64,000 nucleotides of DNA from Hallella multisaccharivorax DSM 17128 (GCF_000218235.1 NZ_GL945017.1:461297-525296); one strand, 5' to 3'; shown: positions 18,774 through 27,697, numbered from the stretch's first letter. Numbers and translations are program-made. Notes: generated by a model not told the origin, from the sequence alone.

Positions 18774-20039
18774 TTACTTGATTGTGATTCTCAGACCGAC
18801 ATTCAAGCTAAAACTGGTGGGACGATCTTTGTAGACATTCATGACATTGCTGTGATTGTCGAAATAATAGCTCACCCCCGGTTCGGCATAAACGCTCAGC
18901 GAAGGCGTGAAATGATAAGCGCCACCAATAGCTCCCGTCATAGAGAACTGCGGCCGTTTCTCATTGACCTTCTCGTTCTTTCTGTTTACCGATGAAACCG
19001 TGCCTTTTACTAATTTCTCCACCTCTCCGCCTGCAGTGGCGTAGACTTCCGCCTTCTGGCTACGAAGAAGTGTGTAGCTTGCCGATACCGGCATGCCGAC
19101 ATAGTGAAGTCGTTGCGTTTGCGCGAGCTCGCCTTCAGTAGTAAAATCGCTGGAGAGATAGCTGTAGGTCAGTCCCGTTCGGATTGTCCATCGATCAGAC
19201 AACGCATACCCCACACTCATTCCCACCTTTACCGGCTGAGCATGATGAGCCTTCATTCGGCGGCGGTCAACAGCAACCAGACCGTTTCGCTGCGACACAC
19301 TGGCCATCTCCAAAGAGGTTAGGCCATAAGGAGCAGCGTCGGCCATCATGATGCCTGTTGACATGCCTACGCCATTTCGCTGTCCTGAACCCAGTCCACC
19401 ACAATAAGCGGTCAGCATGAGTGTGCCGGCACGGCGAGTGGAAGCGGAGACATGGTGCTCGCTCACAGACGGAGAATAGGTGGCATCGGGCTGAGCATTT
19501 CTTTCCTTTTTTATAGAAGACTGGGGAGATACCGGATCAGCCCCAACGCCTTCAGAGATCAATGGCCCTTCGATGCGGGTAGCAGTCGTATCCGTCGAGA
19601 GAGAGGAATAGGCATCCACTGAGTGTAAATGATAAGTCGCTTCAGTGCGCGGACGCCCGGAGAAGCCTGTCATCAGGAATTTTCCCTGTTGTGGACTGGT
19701 GAGGTCAGCAGTTTTTCCGGTCTTTATCCGAGTGGGATGAGCCTGATCAGCGACAGCCATCTCATCTTGATGCTGATGGAGCAGACTGAAGGCAACAGGC
19801 AAAGCAATCGCCACTACAATTGCAGCGGCAGCAACCCAGCGACGGACACGCAAAGGAAAAGTATGCGCACCGGCCGCCATAGGATGTACCATCGGCTTCC
19901 TGGCCAGCTGCTCACGTACAGCAGACTCTTTCTTAACGGCCTCCAATAAGCCTTCCGGAGCCTGGACCTGACGGTTGTTCATCAACCGGCTCACGTCCTT
20001 TATCCATTTATCTTTATCGCTCATTTTATCCCATTTCAT
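18774..20039 (-). CDS. Anti-sigma-like membrane protein with C-terminal beta-barrel-like domain
   Basis: The 421-residue product has three parts. Residues 1-65 are charged and probably cytoplasmic. Residues about 68-88 (VAAAAIVVAIALPVAFSLL) form one transmembrane helix. After a Ser/Thr-rich, low-complexity linker (about 90-200), residues about 204-421 show amphipathic strands with aromatic girdles (GYALSDRWTIRTGLTYSYL, YVGMPVSASYTLL) and end in SFSLNVGLRITIK, as in outer-membrane beta-barrel proteins. The ATG overlaps the stop of the sigma-factor gene upstream (ATGA), which implies translational coupling. It is therefore the likely anti-sigma factor. A second start, MSDKDKW, lies five codons in. 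How one chain could span both membranes is unclear. Confidence 0.7.
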   Translation of the reverse strand: MKWDKMSDKDKWIKDVSRLMNNRQVQAPEGLLEAVKKESAVREQLARKPMVHPMAAGAHTFPLRVRRWVAAAAIVVAIALPVAFSLLHQHQDEMAVADQAHPTRIKTGKTADLTSPQQGKFLMTGFSGRPRTEATYHLHSVDAYSSLSTDTTATRIEGPLISEGVGADPVSPQSSIKKERNAQPDATYSPSVSEHHVSASTRRAGTLMLTAYCGGLGSGQRNGVGMSTGIMMADAAPYGLTSLEMASVSQRNGLVAVDRRRMKAHHAQPVKVGMSVGYALSDRWTIRTGLTYSYLSSDFTTEGELAQTQRLHYVGMPVSASYTLLRSQKAEVYATAGGEVEKLVKGTVSSVNRKNEKVNEKRPQFSMTGAIGGAYHFTPSLSVYAEPGVSYYFDNHSNVMNVYKDRPTSFSLNVGLRITIK

Positions 20040-20587
20040 CGCTGTCCTTCCTTTCTTTCCATCTCTTTCAGCAGTCTTGCCAGCATATTCTTAGCCCGAT
20101 GATATTGCGAGGCAGATGTGTCAGGCTTGATATTCAATATCTTGGCTATCTCCTTATGACTCTTGCCCTCAATGGCATAGAGATTAAACACCGTGCGGTA
20201 GCCATCGGGTAGCACTTGAATAGCTGCTGCTACCATGTCTTCATTCAATGCAGATTCGTCAGGCTGCTCTTCCGGTTGCTCTGGTATTTCACGGTCATCA
20301 TCTACAAATCGCATTTTTTTCCTATCGCGCAGAAAAATCAATGCCTCATTGATGACAACGCGAGTCAGCCATGCTTTCAAAGAGCCTACACCCTGATAGC
20401 GAAACATAGATATTGAAGTAAAAATCTTCACCAGCGCCTCTTGCAAGACATCACAAAGGTCATCGTACTGCGGCACATATCGACTGCACACCCCCGTAAG
20501 ATAGCCGGCATAAACAGAATACAGCATATCCATCGCACGCTCATCGCCCTGAGCGAACATCTGAAGGATATGCTGTTCTTGATTCAT
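20036..20587 (-). CDS. ECF-type RNA polymerase sigma factor
   Basis: This 183-residue sigma factor has region 2 (about 10-80, with YDDLCDVLQEALVKIFTSI and the downstream AWLTRVVINEAL) and region 4 (about 120-175, with LPDGYRTVFNLYAIEGKSHKEIA, a helix-turn-helix). Regions 1 and 3 are missing, as in extracytoplasmic-function sigma factors. An acidic linker (EIPEQPEEQPDESALNED) joins the two domains. It overlaps the beta-barrel/anti-sigma-like gene by 4 bp and follows the NigD-like lipoprotein gene by 39 bp. The three are probably one operon that senses envelope conditions. No target promoter was identified. Confidence 0.92.
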   Translation of the reverse strand: MNQEQHILQMFAQGDERAMDMLYSVYAGYLTGVCSRYVPQYDDLCDVLQEALVKIFTSISMFRYQGVGSLKAWLTRVVINEALIFLRDRKKMRFVDDDREIPEQPEEQPDESALNEDMVAAAIQVLPDGYRTVFNLYAIEGKSHKEIAKILNIKPDTSASQYHRAKNMLARLLKEMERKEGQR

Positions 20588-20626
20588 TAATAATTGATAT
20601 GCAGACTTATAGGTGTCAAGCTGTTG

Positions 20627-21316
20627 CTATTTTCTGGTTTTATATTTAAATGTCACCGACTTCTCACCCGAGAAAGATGTCCATTTCAACGTGAGATCTT
20701 TGTAGTTACCTCCCGTATCCGGCAAGTCGTTAAGCCGGAAAGCAATCCATCCATCATACAAACGTCCCCGCACGTCGTTGCCAGCATCGTGATATAAAGT
20801 CACCTCATAGTCGCCCGTACGTACCAGCCGTAGCACATGGGGCTTGACACCCTCGAAATAGGTACGGAAGCGCAGCGTCAGATAACCGTCCTCACATACG
20901 GTAGTCCAGTCGTTGACGATCTCCACGGGATCGTTGCCGTAGGCTTTCTGCAGATCGGGCACAACAGGAGACATCGGCTTTATGCGGATGCTGTCGAAGA
21001 CCATAATCAGATGAATCTGCCGGCGAAGGCCTGTTTCATTTTTGTCCACTGGAACGAAAGAGATCAGTCCGCGCACTTCCTTGTCGCCGTAAGGTGACTT
21101 GGTGATATTCTTGTCAACAAGCGTCACCGAGTCATTAAGCTGCATAAAGAACGCTCCCGTTGTAGAGTCAGTCTTAAATGTCACCAGGGCATTGGGACGC
21201 TCTATAGGATCAATGATGAGTTTGTTGTCATCGTTGTCGAGATCGCACGACTGTAAAGTTGCCGATACAGAAAATAGAATGGCAGCAAAGGCCATCAATT
21301 TGAATAGTCTGTTCAT
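20627..21316 (-). CDS. NigD-like lipoprotein
   Basis: The 229-residue protein starts with a lipoprotein signal: hydrophobic MAFAAILFSVSATLQ followed by the lipobox SC (Cys about residue 24). The rest is a secreted beta-rich domain with the NigD-family pattern, including FFMQLNDSVTLVDKNI and RGLISFVPVDKNE. NigD-like proteins are common in Bacteroidetes and are named after a nigrescin bacteriocin cluster, but most, like this one, have no demonstrated role. It precedes the ECF sigma-factor gene by 39 bp on the same strand, which suggests it is an envelope component monitored or controlled by that system. Confidence 0.82.
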   Translation of the reverse strand: MNRLFKLMAFAAILFSVSATLQSCDLDNDDNKLIIDPIERPNALVTFKTDSTTGAFFMQLNDSVTLVDKNITKSPYGDKEVRGLISFVPVDKNETGLRRQIHLIMVFDSIRIKPMSPVVPDLQKAYGNDPVEIVNDWTTVCEDGYLTLRFRTYFEGVKPHVLRLVRTGDYEVTLYHDAGNDVRGRLYDGWIAFRLNDLPDTGGNYKDLTLKWTSFSGEKSVTFKYKTRK

Positions 21317-21371
21317 TGTTTTTCTCCTTTATACATGAGTAAAATGTGACAGATGGAGAAAACTTGCACGG

Positions 21372-21899
21372 CTATAACATCTTTTTTAGTTCTTCAAAGC
21401 TTCCCGCCACTTGAATGTTGTCTGTCCACCGTCCCCGGATGAAACCTCGCCGCTGCAGATCGTCAAGCAGCCCAATGGTCTTGTCCCAAAATCCGGCAAT
21501 ATCGTAGAGAATCACCATCTTTGAGTGGTAGCCGATATTGTGTGAAGCTGCCATAGTAAACACCTCATCAAGTGTACCGATGCCACCGGGCAGAGCCACG
21601 CAGACATCAGCCTGGGCAAGCATGAGCTCCTTACGATCGGCGAGATTGTCACACGGTATCTCCACGTCGAGGCAGTCAGGCCGCTGTCCTCTCTTGACAA
21701 GAATCTGCGGAATGACGCCGATGAGCTGCCCACCGCTCTCGTGTACCGCTTCGCCCACACAGCGCATGAGCCCACGATTCTGTCCGCCATACACTAATGT
21801 ATGGCCGTTGGCCCCTATCCATCGGCCTAACTCGGCAGCAGCATCAAAGTACACGGCATCGATTGCTTCATTGGCAGAGCAAAAAACGGCTATTTTCAT
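21372..21899 (-). CDS. LOG-family nucleotide 5'-monophosphate phosphoribohydrolase
   Basis: This 175-residue Rossmann-fold enzyme carries both hallmarks of the LOG (TIGR00730) family: GGQNRGLM near residue 38 and the nucleotide-binding PGGIGTLDE near residue 103. LOG proteins cut the N-glycosidic bond of nucleoside monophosphates, and in plants activate cytokinins; in most bacteria the role is nucleotide salvage or unknown. The full domain is present. It has its own -7 box (TATCTTTG, complement of 21919-21926), back to back with the helicase promoter. Confidence 0.9.
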   Translation of the reverse strand: MKIAVFCSANEAIDAVYFDAAAELGRWIGANGHTLVYGGQNRGLMRCVGEAVHESGGQLIGVIPQILVKRGQRPDCLDVEIPCDNLADRKELMLAQADVCVALPGGIGTLDEVFTMAASHNIGYHSKMVILYDIAGFWDKTIGLLDDLQRRGFIRGRWTDNIQVAGSFEELKKML

Positions 21900-21918
21900 C
21901 TCTTTCCTATTAATCTTG

Positions 21919-21978
21919 CAAAGATAACAATTATTATCATCTTTTTATCGCCCGATCGCTTATTTTATAGTAACTTTG
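21919..21978. promoter_or_regulatory. Divergent promoter region, LOG gene (-) and DEAD-box helicase (+)
   Basis: The minus strand has TATCTTTG (complement of 21919-21926) for the LOG gene. The plus strand has TAACTTTG at 21971-21978 for the helicase. No clear TTTG was found at the expected -33 positions. The plus-strand box overlaps the most upstream possible helicase start at 21976, which therefore cannot be the real start. Confidence 0.6.
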
Positions 21979-22032
21979 CAAAGTATTTCAATCTCCCTGG
22001 AGATTACACATTATTTATATAGCTATATTTTT

Positions 22033-23889
22033 TTGAAGACATTTGAAGAATTAGGCGTAAGTGAATCTATTCGCCGCGCCATTGAAGAGCTTGGATTCGA
22101 GCAGCCGATGCCCGTCCAAGAAGAAGTTATTCCCTATCTTTTGGGTGAGCACAACGACGTCATCGCATTGGCGCAGACCGGCACAGGCAAGACGGCCGCA
22201 TACGGCATTCCTGTCTTGCAACGGACCGACGCCAGCGTCAAAGACACCCAGGCTCTTATCCTCAGCCCCACACGTGAGCTGTGCCTACAGATTGCAGACG
22301 ACCTTAACTCGTTTGCGAAGTATATTCCCCACCTGCACGTCATCCCTGTCTACGGTGGCGCGTCCATCGTCACACAGATCAACGAGCTGCGCCACGGCGC
22401 ACAGATCATCGTGGCCACGCCCGGACGACTTATCGACCTCATGGAGCGGGGCAAAGTGAAACTTGACAGCATCCGGAATGTGGTGCTCGACGAAGCCGAC
22501 GAAATGCTCAACATGGGCTTCTCCGACAGCATCAACACCATCTTTGAGCATGTGCCCGAGGATCGCAATACGCTGCTTTTCTCAGCCACCATGAGCAAGG
22601 AGATTGAGAAAATCGCCACCAAATACCTGCACGACTATAAAGAGATTGTGGTGGGATCACGTAACGAGGGTGCCGAAAACGTCAACCACATCTACTATCT
22701 GGTCAACGCCAAAGACAAGTATCTGGCCCTGAAACGGATCGTGGACTACTATCCGCACATCTACGCCATCATTTTCTGCCGTACAAAGCTCGAAACTCAG
22801 GAGGTGGCTGACAAGCTCATTAAGGACGGCTACAACGCGGAGTCGCTCCACGGCGACCTCTCGCAGCAACAGCGTGACCTCACAATGCAGAAATTCCGAC
22901 AGCATCTGGTGCAGCTCCTCGTGGCTACCGACGTGGCCGCACGCGGCCTCGACGTCGACGATCTCACCCACGTCATCAACTTCGGGCTGCCCGACGACGT
23001 GGAGAACTATACGCACCGCTCCGGACGTACCGGCCGCGCGGGAAAGAAAGGCACCAGCATTTCCATCATCCACACACGAGAGAAGTTCAAGGTCAAGGCC
23101 ATAGAGAGAGTCATCGGCAAGGAGTTTGTCGACGGCACACTGCCTACACCTGAGGAGATTTGCAAGAAACAACTCTTCAAGGTCATGGACGACATCATGA
23201 AAACAGACGTTGACGAAGAACTCATCGCACCCTACATGCCCGACATCAACCGCCAGTTTGAATATATCGACAAAGAAGACATCATCAAGAAAATGGTGTC
23301 GAACACCTTCGGCCGCTTCCTCGATTACTACAAGAACGCACCACAAATCGAGAAGCCCACACGTAGCAGCGCTTCGTCGAGAAACAAGGATAGCCGCAGA
23401 AACAGCGGTGGAAACGGGCGAAATGGTTCCCGTGGCGACCGCCAGCGCGGCCCACACAAGGCCGAGGCGGGCTACAGACGACTCTTCATCAACCTGGGCA
23501 AGGCCGACGGTTTCTATCCGGGCGAGGTGATGCAGTTTGTCAATCATCACGTCCACGGGCAGAAACAGGAAATCGGACACATCGACCTGCTGTCGAAATT
23601 CTCATACATTGAGGTACCCGAAAAAGATGCTGACCGCGTCATGCGCGCCCTCAACGGCTCGAAATACAAAGGGCGTGAAGTGAGATGCAACGATGCTGAC
23701 AGCGAGGCTCCACACGGAAACGCGCCTGCCAGAAAAAAGGAAAGAAGAAAGAAAACTACTGGCGATGACGGCCTCAAGGGCAAAGAAGACTGGCGCGCGC
23801 TGATGAAAGGCAGCGACGTGGCGTTCAAGGACGAGGAGCCCGACTTCTCTGAGGAAGGCTGGGCACGCCGCTTCCCGAAAAAGAAATAG
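22033..23889 (+). CDS. DEAD-box ATP-dependent RNA helicase (DeaD/CsdA-like)
   Basis: This cytoplasmic RNA helicase unwinds structured RNA, typically in ribosome assembly, mRNA decay and cold adaptation. Motifs in order are the Q motif (QPMPVQEEV), AQTGTGKT, PTREL, DEAD in VLDEADEML, SAT in LLFSATMS, DVAARGLDV and HRSGRTGRAGK. A basic, Gly/Asn-rich linker (about residues 445-480) and a DbpA-type RNA-binding domain (about 483-560, YRRLFINLGKADGFYPGEV) follow, then a lysine-rich tail. The start is most likely TTG 22033 (LKTFEELGVS, 618 aa). An upstream ATG at 21976 falls on the promoter -7 box and encodes a non-conserved extension. Confidence 0.93.
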   Translation: MKTFEELGVSESIRRAIEELGFEQPMPVQEEVIPYLLGEHNDVIALAQTGTGKTAAYGIPVLQRTDASVKDTQALILSPTRELCLQIADDLNSFAKYIPHLHVIPVYGGASIVTQINELRHGAQIIVATPGRLIDLMERGKVKLDSIRNVVLDEADEMLNMGFSDSINTIFEHVPEDRNTLLFSATMSKEIEKIATKYLHDYKEIVVGSRNEGAENVNHIYYLVNAKDKYLALKRIVDYYPHIYAIIFCRTKLETQEVADKLIKDGYNAESLHGDLSQQQRDLTMQKFRQHLVQLLVATDVAARGLDVDDLTHVINFGLPDDVENYTHRSGRTGRAGKKGTSISIIHTREKFKVKAIERVIGKEFVDGTLPTPEEICKKQLFKVMDDIMKTDVDEELIAPYMPDINRQFEYIDKEDIIKKMVSNTFGRFLDYYKNAPQIEKPTRSSASSRNKDSRRNSGGNGRNGSRGDRQRGPHKAEAGYRRLFINLGKADGFYPGEVMQFVNHHVHGQKQEIGHIDLLSKFSYIEVPEKDADRVMRALNGSKYKGREVRCNDADSEAPHGNAPARKKERRKKTTGDDGLKGKEDWRALMKGSDVAFKDEEPDFSEEGWARRFPKKK

Positions 23890-23901
23890 AGAAAACAACG
23901 A

Positions 23902-24011
23902 CTTGCCTTTACAGCGTAAACGTGTTGCCTTTACGGTGTAATGGCATCGCGTTTACGGTGTAGAGGCAATGCGTTTACAGCGTAGAGGCGATGCCATTAC
24001 ACCGCAAACGC
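23902..24011. repeat. 22-bp tandem repeat array, 5 units
   Basis: Five adjacent 22-bp units lie at 23902, 23924, 23946, 23968 and 23990. They vary around (g/a)tgcctttacagcgtagaggc. Several units are imperfect palindromes, for example GTTTAC...GTAAAC. The family matches the arrays at 305-384 and 36421-36486. The array fills most of the gap between the helicase and thioredoxin genes. Confidence 0.85.
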
Positions 24012-24051
24012 AAAACATTGAAATGAACCATACAAACAAAAAGTATAAACT

Positions 24052-25197
24052 ATGAGAAAGACTATTCTGACCATGGCGGCCCTGACCCTGCTTACAATAG
24101 ATGCTAACGCCGCCGACGGGAAAGGCAATGTCACCTTTTCCGGCGAGCTGAAGGGCTTGAAAGATACACTCATCGTGATGACACCGGCAGGTGAACGCGA
24201 CATAAAGCGCGACACCGTACTCACGAAAGATGCCAAATTCCAGTTCACCGTCAATGTAGCCGAACCCACTACAATCTACGCTTACACCCCCGGCACACTG
24301 CGCCGTGAGGAACACATCGGCTTTACAGCCGTCGCCGTGCCCGGTGAAAAGGCTGTGCTGACCGGAGATCTGAACACGTCTTACTATTTCAGCGGCAGCA
24401 AGTTCTACCAGCAATACAACGAAGCCAACAGAGCTTATGACGCAGCTACGAAGCCCCTCAACGACCTTGAGGCTGTACTGGACAAGCGCATGGAAGGCAG
24501 CGAGGCGCAGGAGAAGCTCTCGAAGGAGTTTCAGGAGAAGGCTCCTGCCCTACAGAGACAAGCCACCCAGGACATGCTCAACTTCATCGCCAAGCATCCG
24601 GACTCGGAGGGCGCAGCCGCCTTCATCCCGAGAATTGACGGCGTGGACAACATGAAGAAAGCGGCTGCCTCGCTCTCTGCTACCATCAGAAACGGACGCA
24701 TGCACCACTTCTATCAGAACATCATTGATCAGGCGGAAGCGCAGGAGAAAGCTGAGAAAGAGGCAGAGACAAAGCAAGCTCCCGGCGTCACAGCTCCCAA
24801 CTTCACTCTCAATGACCTCAATGGCAAGCCCCTCTCGCTGTCTAACTTCAAAGGCAAATACGTGCTCCTCGACTTCTGGGGTACCTGGTGCATCTGGTGC
24901 GTACGGGGCATTCCAAAGATGAAGGAATACTACAACAAGTACAAGGGCAAGTTTGAGATTCTCTCCATCGACTGCAACGAGAGCGAGGATAAGTGGAAAG
25001 CCGGCGTGAAAAAGTACGAACTGCCTTGGAAGCATGTCTATCAGCCCAAGACGGGCGTAGTGCAGACCACCGAGCTCTACGGCATCCAAGGGTTCCCTAC
25101 AAAGATTCTTGTTGGTCCTGACGGCAAGATTGTCAAGACTGTAGTGGGTGAGGATCCTGCCTTCTACACTTTCCTTGACGGACAATTCGGAAAGTAA
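24052..25197 (+). CDS. TlpA-like periplasmic thioredoxin with N-terminal DUF4369-like domain
   Basis: The 381-residue protein has an N-terminal signal peptide (MRKTILTMAALTLLTIDANA) and so acts in the periplasm or on the envelope. Residues about 25-120 form a beta-rich DUF4369-like domain and 130-235 a helical linker. The C-terminal thioredoxin fold of the AhpC-TSA/TlpA type (about 245-381) has APNFTLNDLNG, the redox-active CIWC in FWGTWCIWCVR, and the cis-proline region GIQGFPTKIL. Such proteins reduce disulfides or act in cytochrome or peptide pathways. The substrate is unknown. It is followed by a strong terminator. Confidence 0.9.
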   Translation: MRKTILTMAALTLLTIDANAADGKGNVTFSGELKGLKDTLIVMTPAGERDIKRDTVLTKDAKFQFTVNVAEPTTIYAYTPGTLRREEHIGFTAVAVPGEKAVLTGDLNTSYYFSGSKFYQQYNEANRAYDAATKPLNDLEAVLDKRMEGSEAQEKLSKEFQEKAPALQRQATQDMLNFIAKHPDSEGAAAFIPRIDGVDNMKKAAASLSATIRNGRMHHFYQNIIDQAEAQEKAEKEAETKQAPGVTAPNFTLNDLNGKPLSLSNFKGKYVLLDFWGTWCIWCVRGIPKMKEYYNKYKGKFEILSIDCNESEDKWKAGVKKYELPWKHVYQPKTGVVQTTELYGIQGFPTKILVGPDGKIVKTVVGEDPAFYTFLDGQFGK

Positions 25198-25221
25198 GAA
25201 ATCGTTATTTAGCAAATAAGT

Positions 25222-25259
25222 GTCAGGGCGGCCATAAGGGTCGCCCTGACTTTTTTTTT
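25222..25259 (+). terminator. Intrinsic terminator after the TlpA-like gene
   Basis: GTCAGGGCG (25222-25230) and CGCCCTGAC (25242-25250) form a perfect 9-bp stem followed by nine T. It lies 24 bp after the stop. It works only for the plus strand. Confidence 0.92.
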
Positions 25260-25262
25260 CGA

Positions 25263-27536
25263 TCAGCGCACAGAAAGCCGTGCAGTCTGCACATCGTGGC
25301 TGTTCGGCCCTATCATGATGTCGAAATCGCCCGGTTCAAGCACCGCGTTGCCGTTCACATCGAGATAGCTGAGTGTCGATGCATCAATATCAAAACTGAC
25401 TGTCTTGCGCTCACCTTTTGCAAGATGAATTCTTTGGAAGCCCTTCAGCTCCTTGACGGGTCTGACGATGTTTGCAAAGACATCACGGATATAAAATTGC
25501 ACGATTTCATCGCCATCGCGGCTGCCTGTGTTGGTGATAGTGGCCGTGGCCGTGATCTTTCCATCCCTTGCCATCACCGGCGCCGACAGCGTGACGGGAC
25601 CATAATCGTAAGTTGTATAGCTTAGCCCATAGCCAAAGGGATAAAGCGGCCCATGCACCACATCGATGTAGTTGCTTTGATATTTCGTAAACACTTTACT
25701 GCCGTCCTCTACAGGCCGCCCTGTATTCATATGATTGTAGTAAAGCGGCTCCTGTCCTGTGGCACGCGGCATACTGTTTACGAGTTTTCCTGTAGGCACT
25801 TTATCGCCAAAGAGCACGTCGCAGATGGCGTCACCCGTCTCGGAGCCTGCAAACCACACATTCATAATGGCCGGCACATGCTCCGCCTCCCACGAGAGAA
25901 CGGTGGGGCGTCCAGCGAAATGGAGCAGTACCACCGGCTTGCCCGTAGCCACGAGAGACTTCAGCAGACGCTCCTCGGCATCAGGCATGTCCAAGTCGGT
26001 GCGCGCCGAGCTCTCACCGCTCATCTCTGCCATCTCACCGAGGCAGGCCACGATGACATCGGCTTTCTTGGCGGTCTCCACAGCCTCACGAAGCAACTGC
26101 GTGCCGTCGCCGCGCTGGAGAGGGCGGCCAAACTCTACGGCCTTCTGGCGGATACTGTCGTCATAGATGTTGGATCCCTGTGCATAGAGCACCGTGGCTT
26201 GATCGCCTAAATACCGCTGCATGGCCTCGCGAACGGTACTGTATTTCTCAGGCGTGTCGCCTGTCGACCAGCACCCCGGCAAGTTGTTGCGGGTATCGGC
26301 AAGCGGGCCGATGAGTGCGATGGAACCGTGCTTTTCCAATGGCAGCAGGTCTTGGTCGTTCTTCAGCAGTACAAAGGTCTGAGCAGCGATATCGCGTGCC
26401 AGCTGTCGATGGGCATCCGTGTAGAGTATACGTTTCTCCCGCTTTGTGTCACAGTAGCGATAAGGATTGTCAAAGAGACCGAGTTTATATTTTGCCTCCA
26501 GGACACGGCGTACGGCCTGATCGATCTCTGCCATCGTCACGCTGCCGTCAGCAAGACCTTTCTTCAGCTGGTTGGTATAGGCCGACGAGCACATATCCAT
26601 GTCAGTGCCCGCCTTCAAAGCCAGGACCGCACACGTCTTCTGGTCGCCCACACCCCAAGGTGTCATCTCGTTGATGGAGCCGTAGTCAGTAACCAGGAAG
26701 CCTCCAAAGCCCCATTGCTTTCTCAGCACGTCGGTCAGCAGCCAGCGGTTGGCTGTGGACGGGATGCCATCCACGATGTTGAACGACGACATCACCGAGC
26801 CCACGCCGGCCTTAACCGCAGCCTTGTAAGGCGGAAGATACTGGTTGTACATTCGCAGATGGCTCATATCCACGGTATTATAGTCACGTCCGGCCTCAAC
26901 GGCCCCGTAGAGAGCGTAGTGCTTCAGGCAGGCCATCATCTCGTCGGTGGCATAGCCTTTCAGCTCGCCGCTACCCTGATAGCCACGCACGGCGGCGGCT
27001 CCCATCACCGATGAAAGGTAAGGATCTTCGCCATAGCCTTCGGCTACACGCCCCCAGCGGGCATCGATGCCCACATCGACCATCGGACTATAGTCCCAGC
27101 AAATGCCGCTGGCCGTAGCCTCTTCCGCTGCCATACGCGCACCCGCCTCGATGGCTTCCGGATTCCAGGAGCATGCCTGAGCCAAAGGAATAGGTAATAC
27201 GGTCTCGAAGCCATGGATGACATCGAGGCCAAAAATGAGAGGAATATGGAGACGGCTCTTCTTGACAGCTATCTCCTGAAGGGCCCTGACCTTTGCCGCC
27301 CCCTTAGCGTTGAGCACCGCACCGAGCTGGCCTTGCTCTATCAGACCGACGAGCGGCGAACGGGTCTGGGCTCCTGTGGTGAGATCGTTACCGGGCATCA
27401 GATTGAGCTGCCCGATTTTCTCGTCAACTGTCATCTTCGACATCAAGTCATCAATGAATGCGTCCATCGGTTTCTGCTGGGCGAAAAGAGAGCCCGACAG
27501 CAAAAGAAGGGACGACAATAAAAATTTTGCTTTCAT
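25263..27536 (-). CDS. bglX: Glycoside hydrolase family 3 beta-glucosidase (BglX-like)
   Basis: The enzyme cuts terminal beta-linked glucose from oligosaccharides. The 757-residue protein has a signal peptide (MKAKFLLSSLLLLSGSLFAQQ). Next is a GH3 barrel domain with the nucleophile aspartate in GGFLVTDYGSINEM (residue about 280), then a second alpha/beta domain and a C-terminal fibronectin-III-like domain (about 660-757, ending in FDIMIGPNSHDVQTARL). The frame is open to 27635, but ATG 27536 starts the signal peptide and is chosen. The gene lies 17 bp after the 3' end of a broken GH16 gene and downstream of a truncated SusC gene. It is therefore the surviving enzyme of a beta-glucan locus. 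Confidence 0.93.
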   Translation of the reverse strand: MKAKFLLSSLLLLSGSLFAQQKPMDAFIDDLMSKMTVDEKIGQLNLMPGNDLTTGAQTRSPLVGLIEQGQLGAVLNAKGAAKVRALQEIAVKKSRLHIPLIFGLDVIHGFETVLPIPLAQACSWNPEAIEAGARMAAEEATASGICWDYSPMVDVGIDARWGRVAEGYGEDPYLSSVMGAAAVRGYQGSGELKGYATDEMMACLKHYALYGAVEAGRDYNTVDMSHLRMYNQYLPPYKAAVKAGVGSVMSSFNIVDGIPSTANRWLLTDVLRKQWGFGGFLVTDYGSINEMTPWGVGDQKTCAVLALKAGTDMDMCSSAYTNQLKKGLADGSVTMAEIDQAVRRVLEAKYKLGLFDNPYRYCDTKREKRILYTDAHRQLARDIAAQTFVLLKNDQDLLPLEKHGSIALIGPLADTRNNLPGCWSTGDTPEKYSTVREAMQRYLGDQATVLYAQGSNIYDDSIRQKAVEFGRPLQRGDGTQLLREAVETAKKADVIVACLGEMAEMSGESSARTDLDMPDAEERLLKSLVATGKPVVLLHFAGRPTVLSWEAEHVPAIMNVWFAGSETGDAICDVLFGDKVPTGKLVNSMPRATGQEPLYYNHMNTGRPVEDGSKVFTKYQSNYIDVVHGPLYPFGYGLSYTTYDYGPVTLSAPVMARDGKITATATITNTGSRDGDEIVQFYIRDVFANIVRPVKELKGFQRIHLAKGERKTVSFDIDASTLSYLDVNGNAVLEPGDFDIMIGPNSHDVQTARLSVR

Positions 27537-27552
27537 AGTTTTCACTTTGCTT

Positions 27553-27697
27553 TTATTTTTGGAATACCCTGACATAAGTCCACTTCCATGGTTGCGGGTA
27601 GCGCGCCTTCGTCTACACCTTGCTGTCCGCCCCAACTACCGCCCTATGCCAAATTGGGAATGACATAGAAAGGAGCATTGAATGAAGCGGTGGCTCC
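27553..27697 (-). pseudogene. 3' remnant of a GH16 endo-beta-glucanase gene, frameshifted
   Basis: Read on the minus strand in three short frames, this stretch spells the conserved end of a GH16 laminarinase-type enzyme. TASFNAPFYVIPNLA is followed (after loss of one base) by IGGSWGGQQGVDEGALPATM and EVD, then (after gain of one T) by YVRVFQK and a TAA at 27553-27555. Its upstream part is gone: the sequence runs directly into the SusC frame around 27697-27720. The remnant lies 17 bp before the GH3 start, the spacing expected inside an operon. It cannot be translated as one protein. Confidence 0.75.

Noticed and set aside
21976-22032. Upstream extension of the DEAD-box helicase from ATG 21976
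   Set aside because: The ATG overlaps the promoter -7 box and the extension is not helicase-like.
305-24011. 22-bp arrays as CRISPR
   Set aside because: Units follow each other without spacers, vary in sequence, and no cas genes are present.
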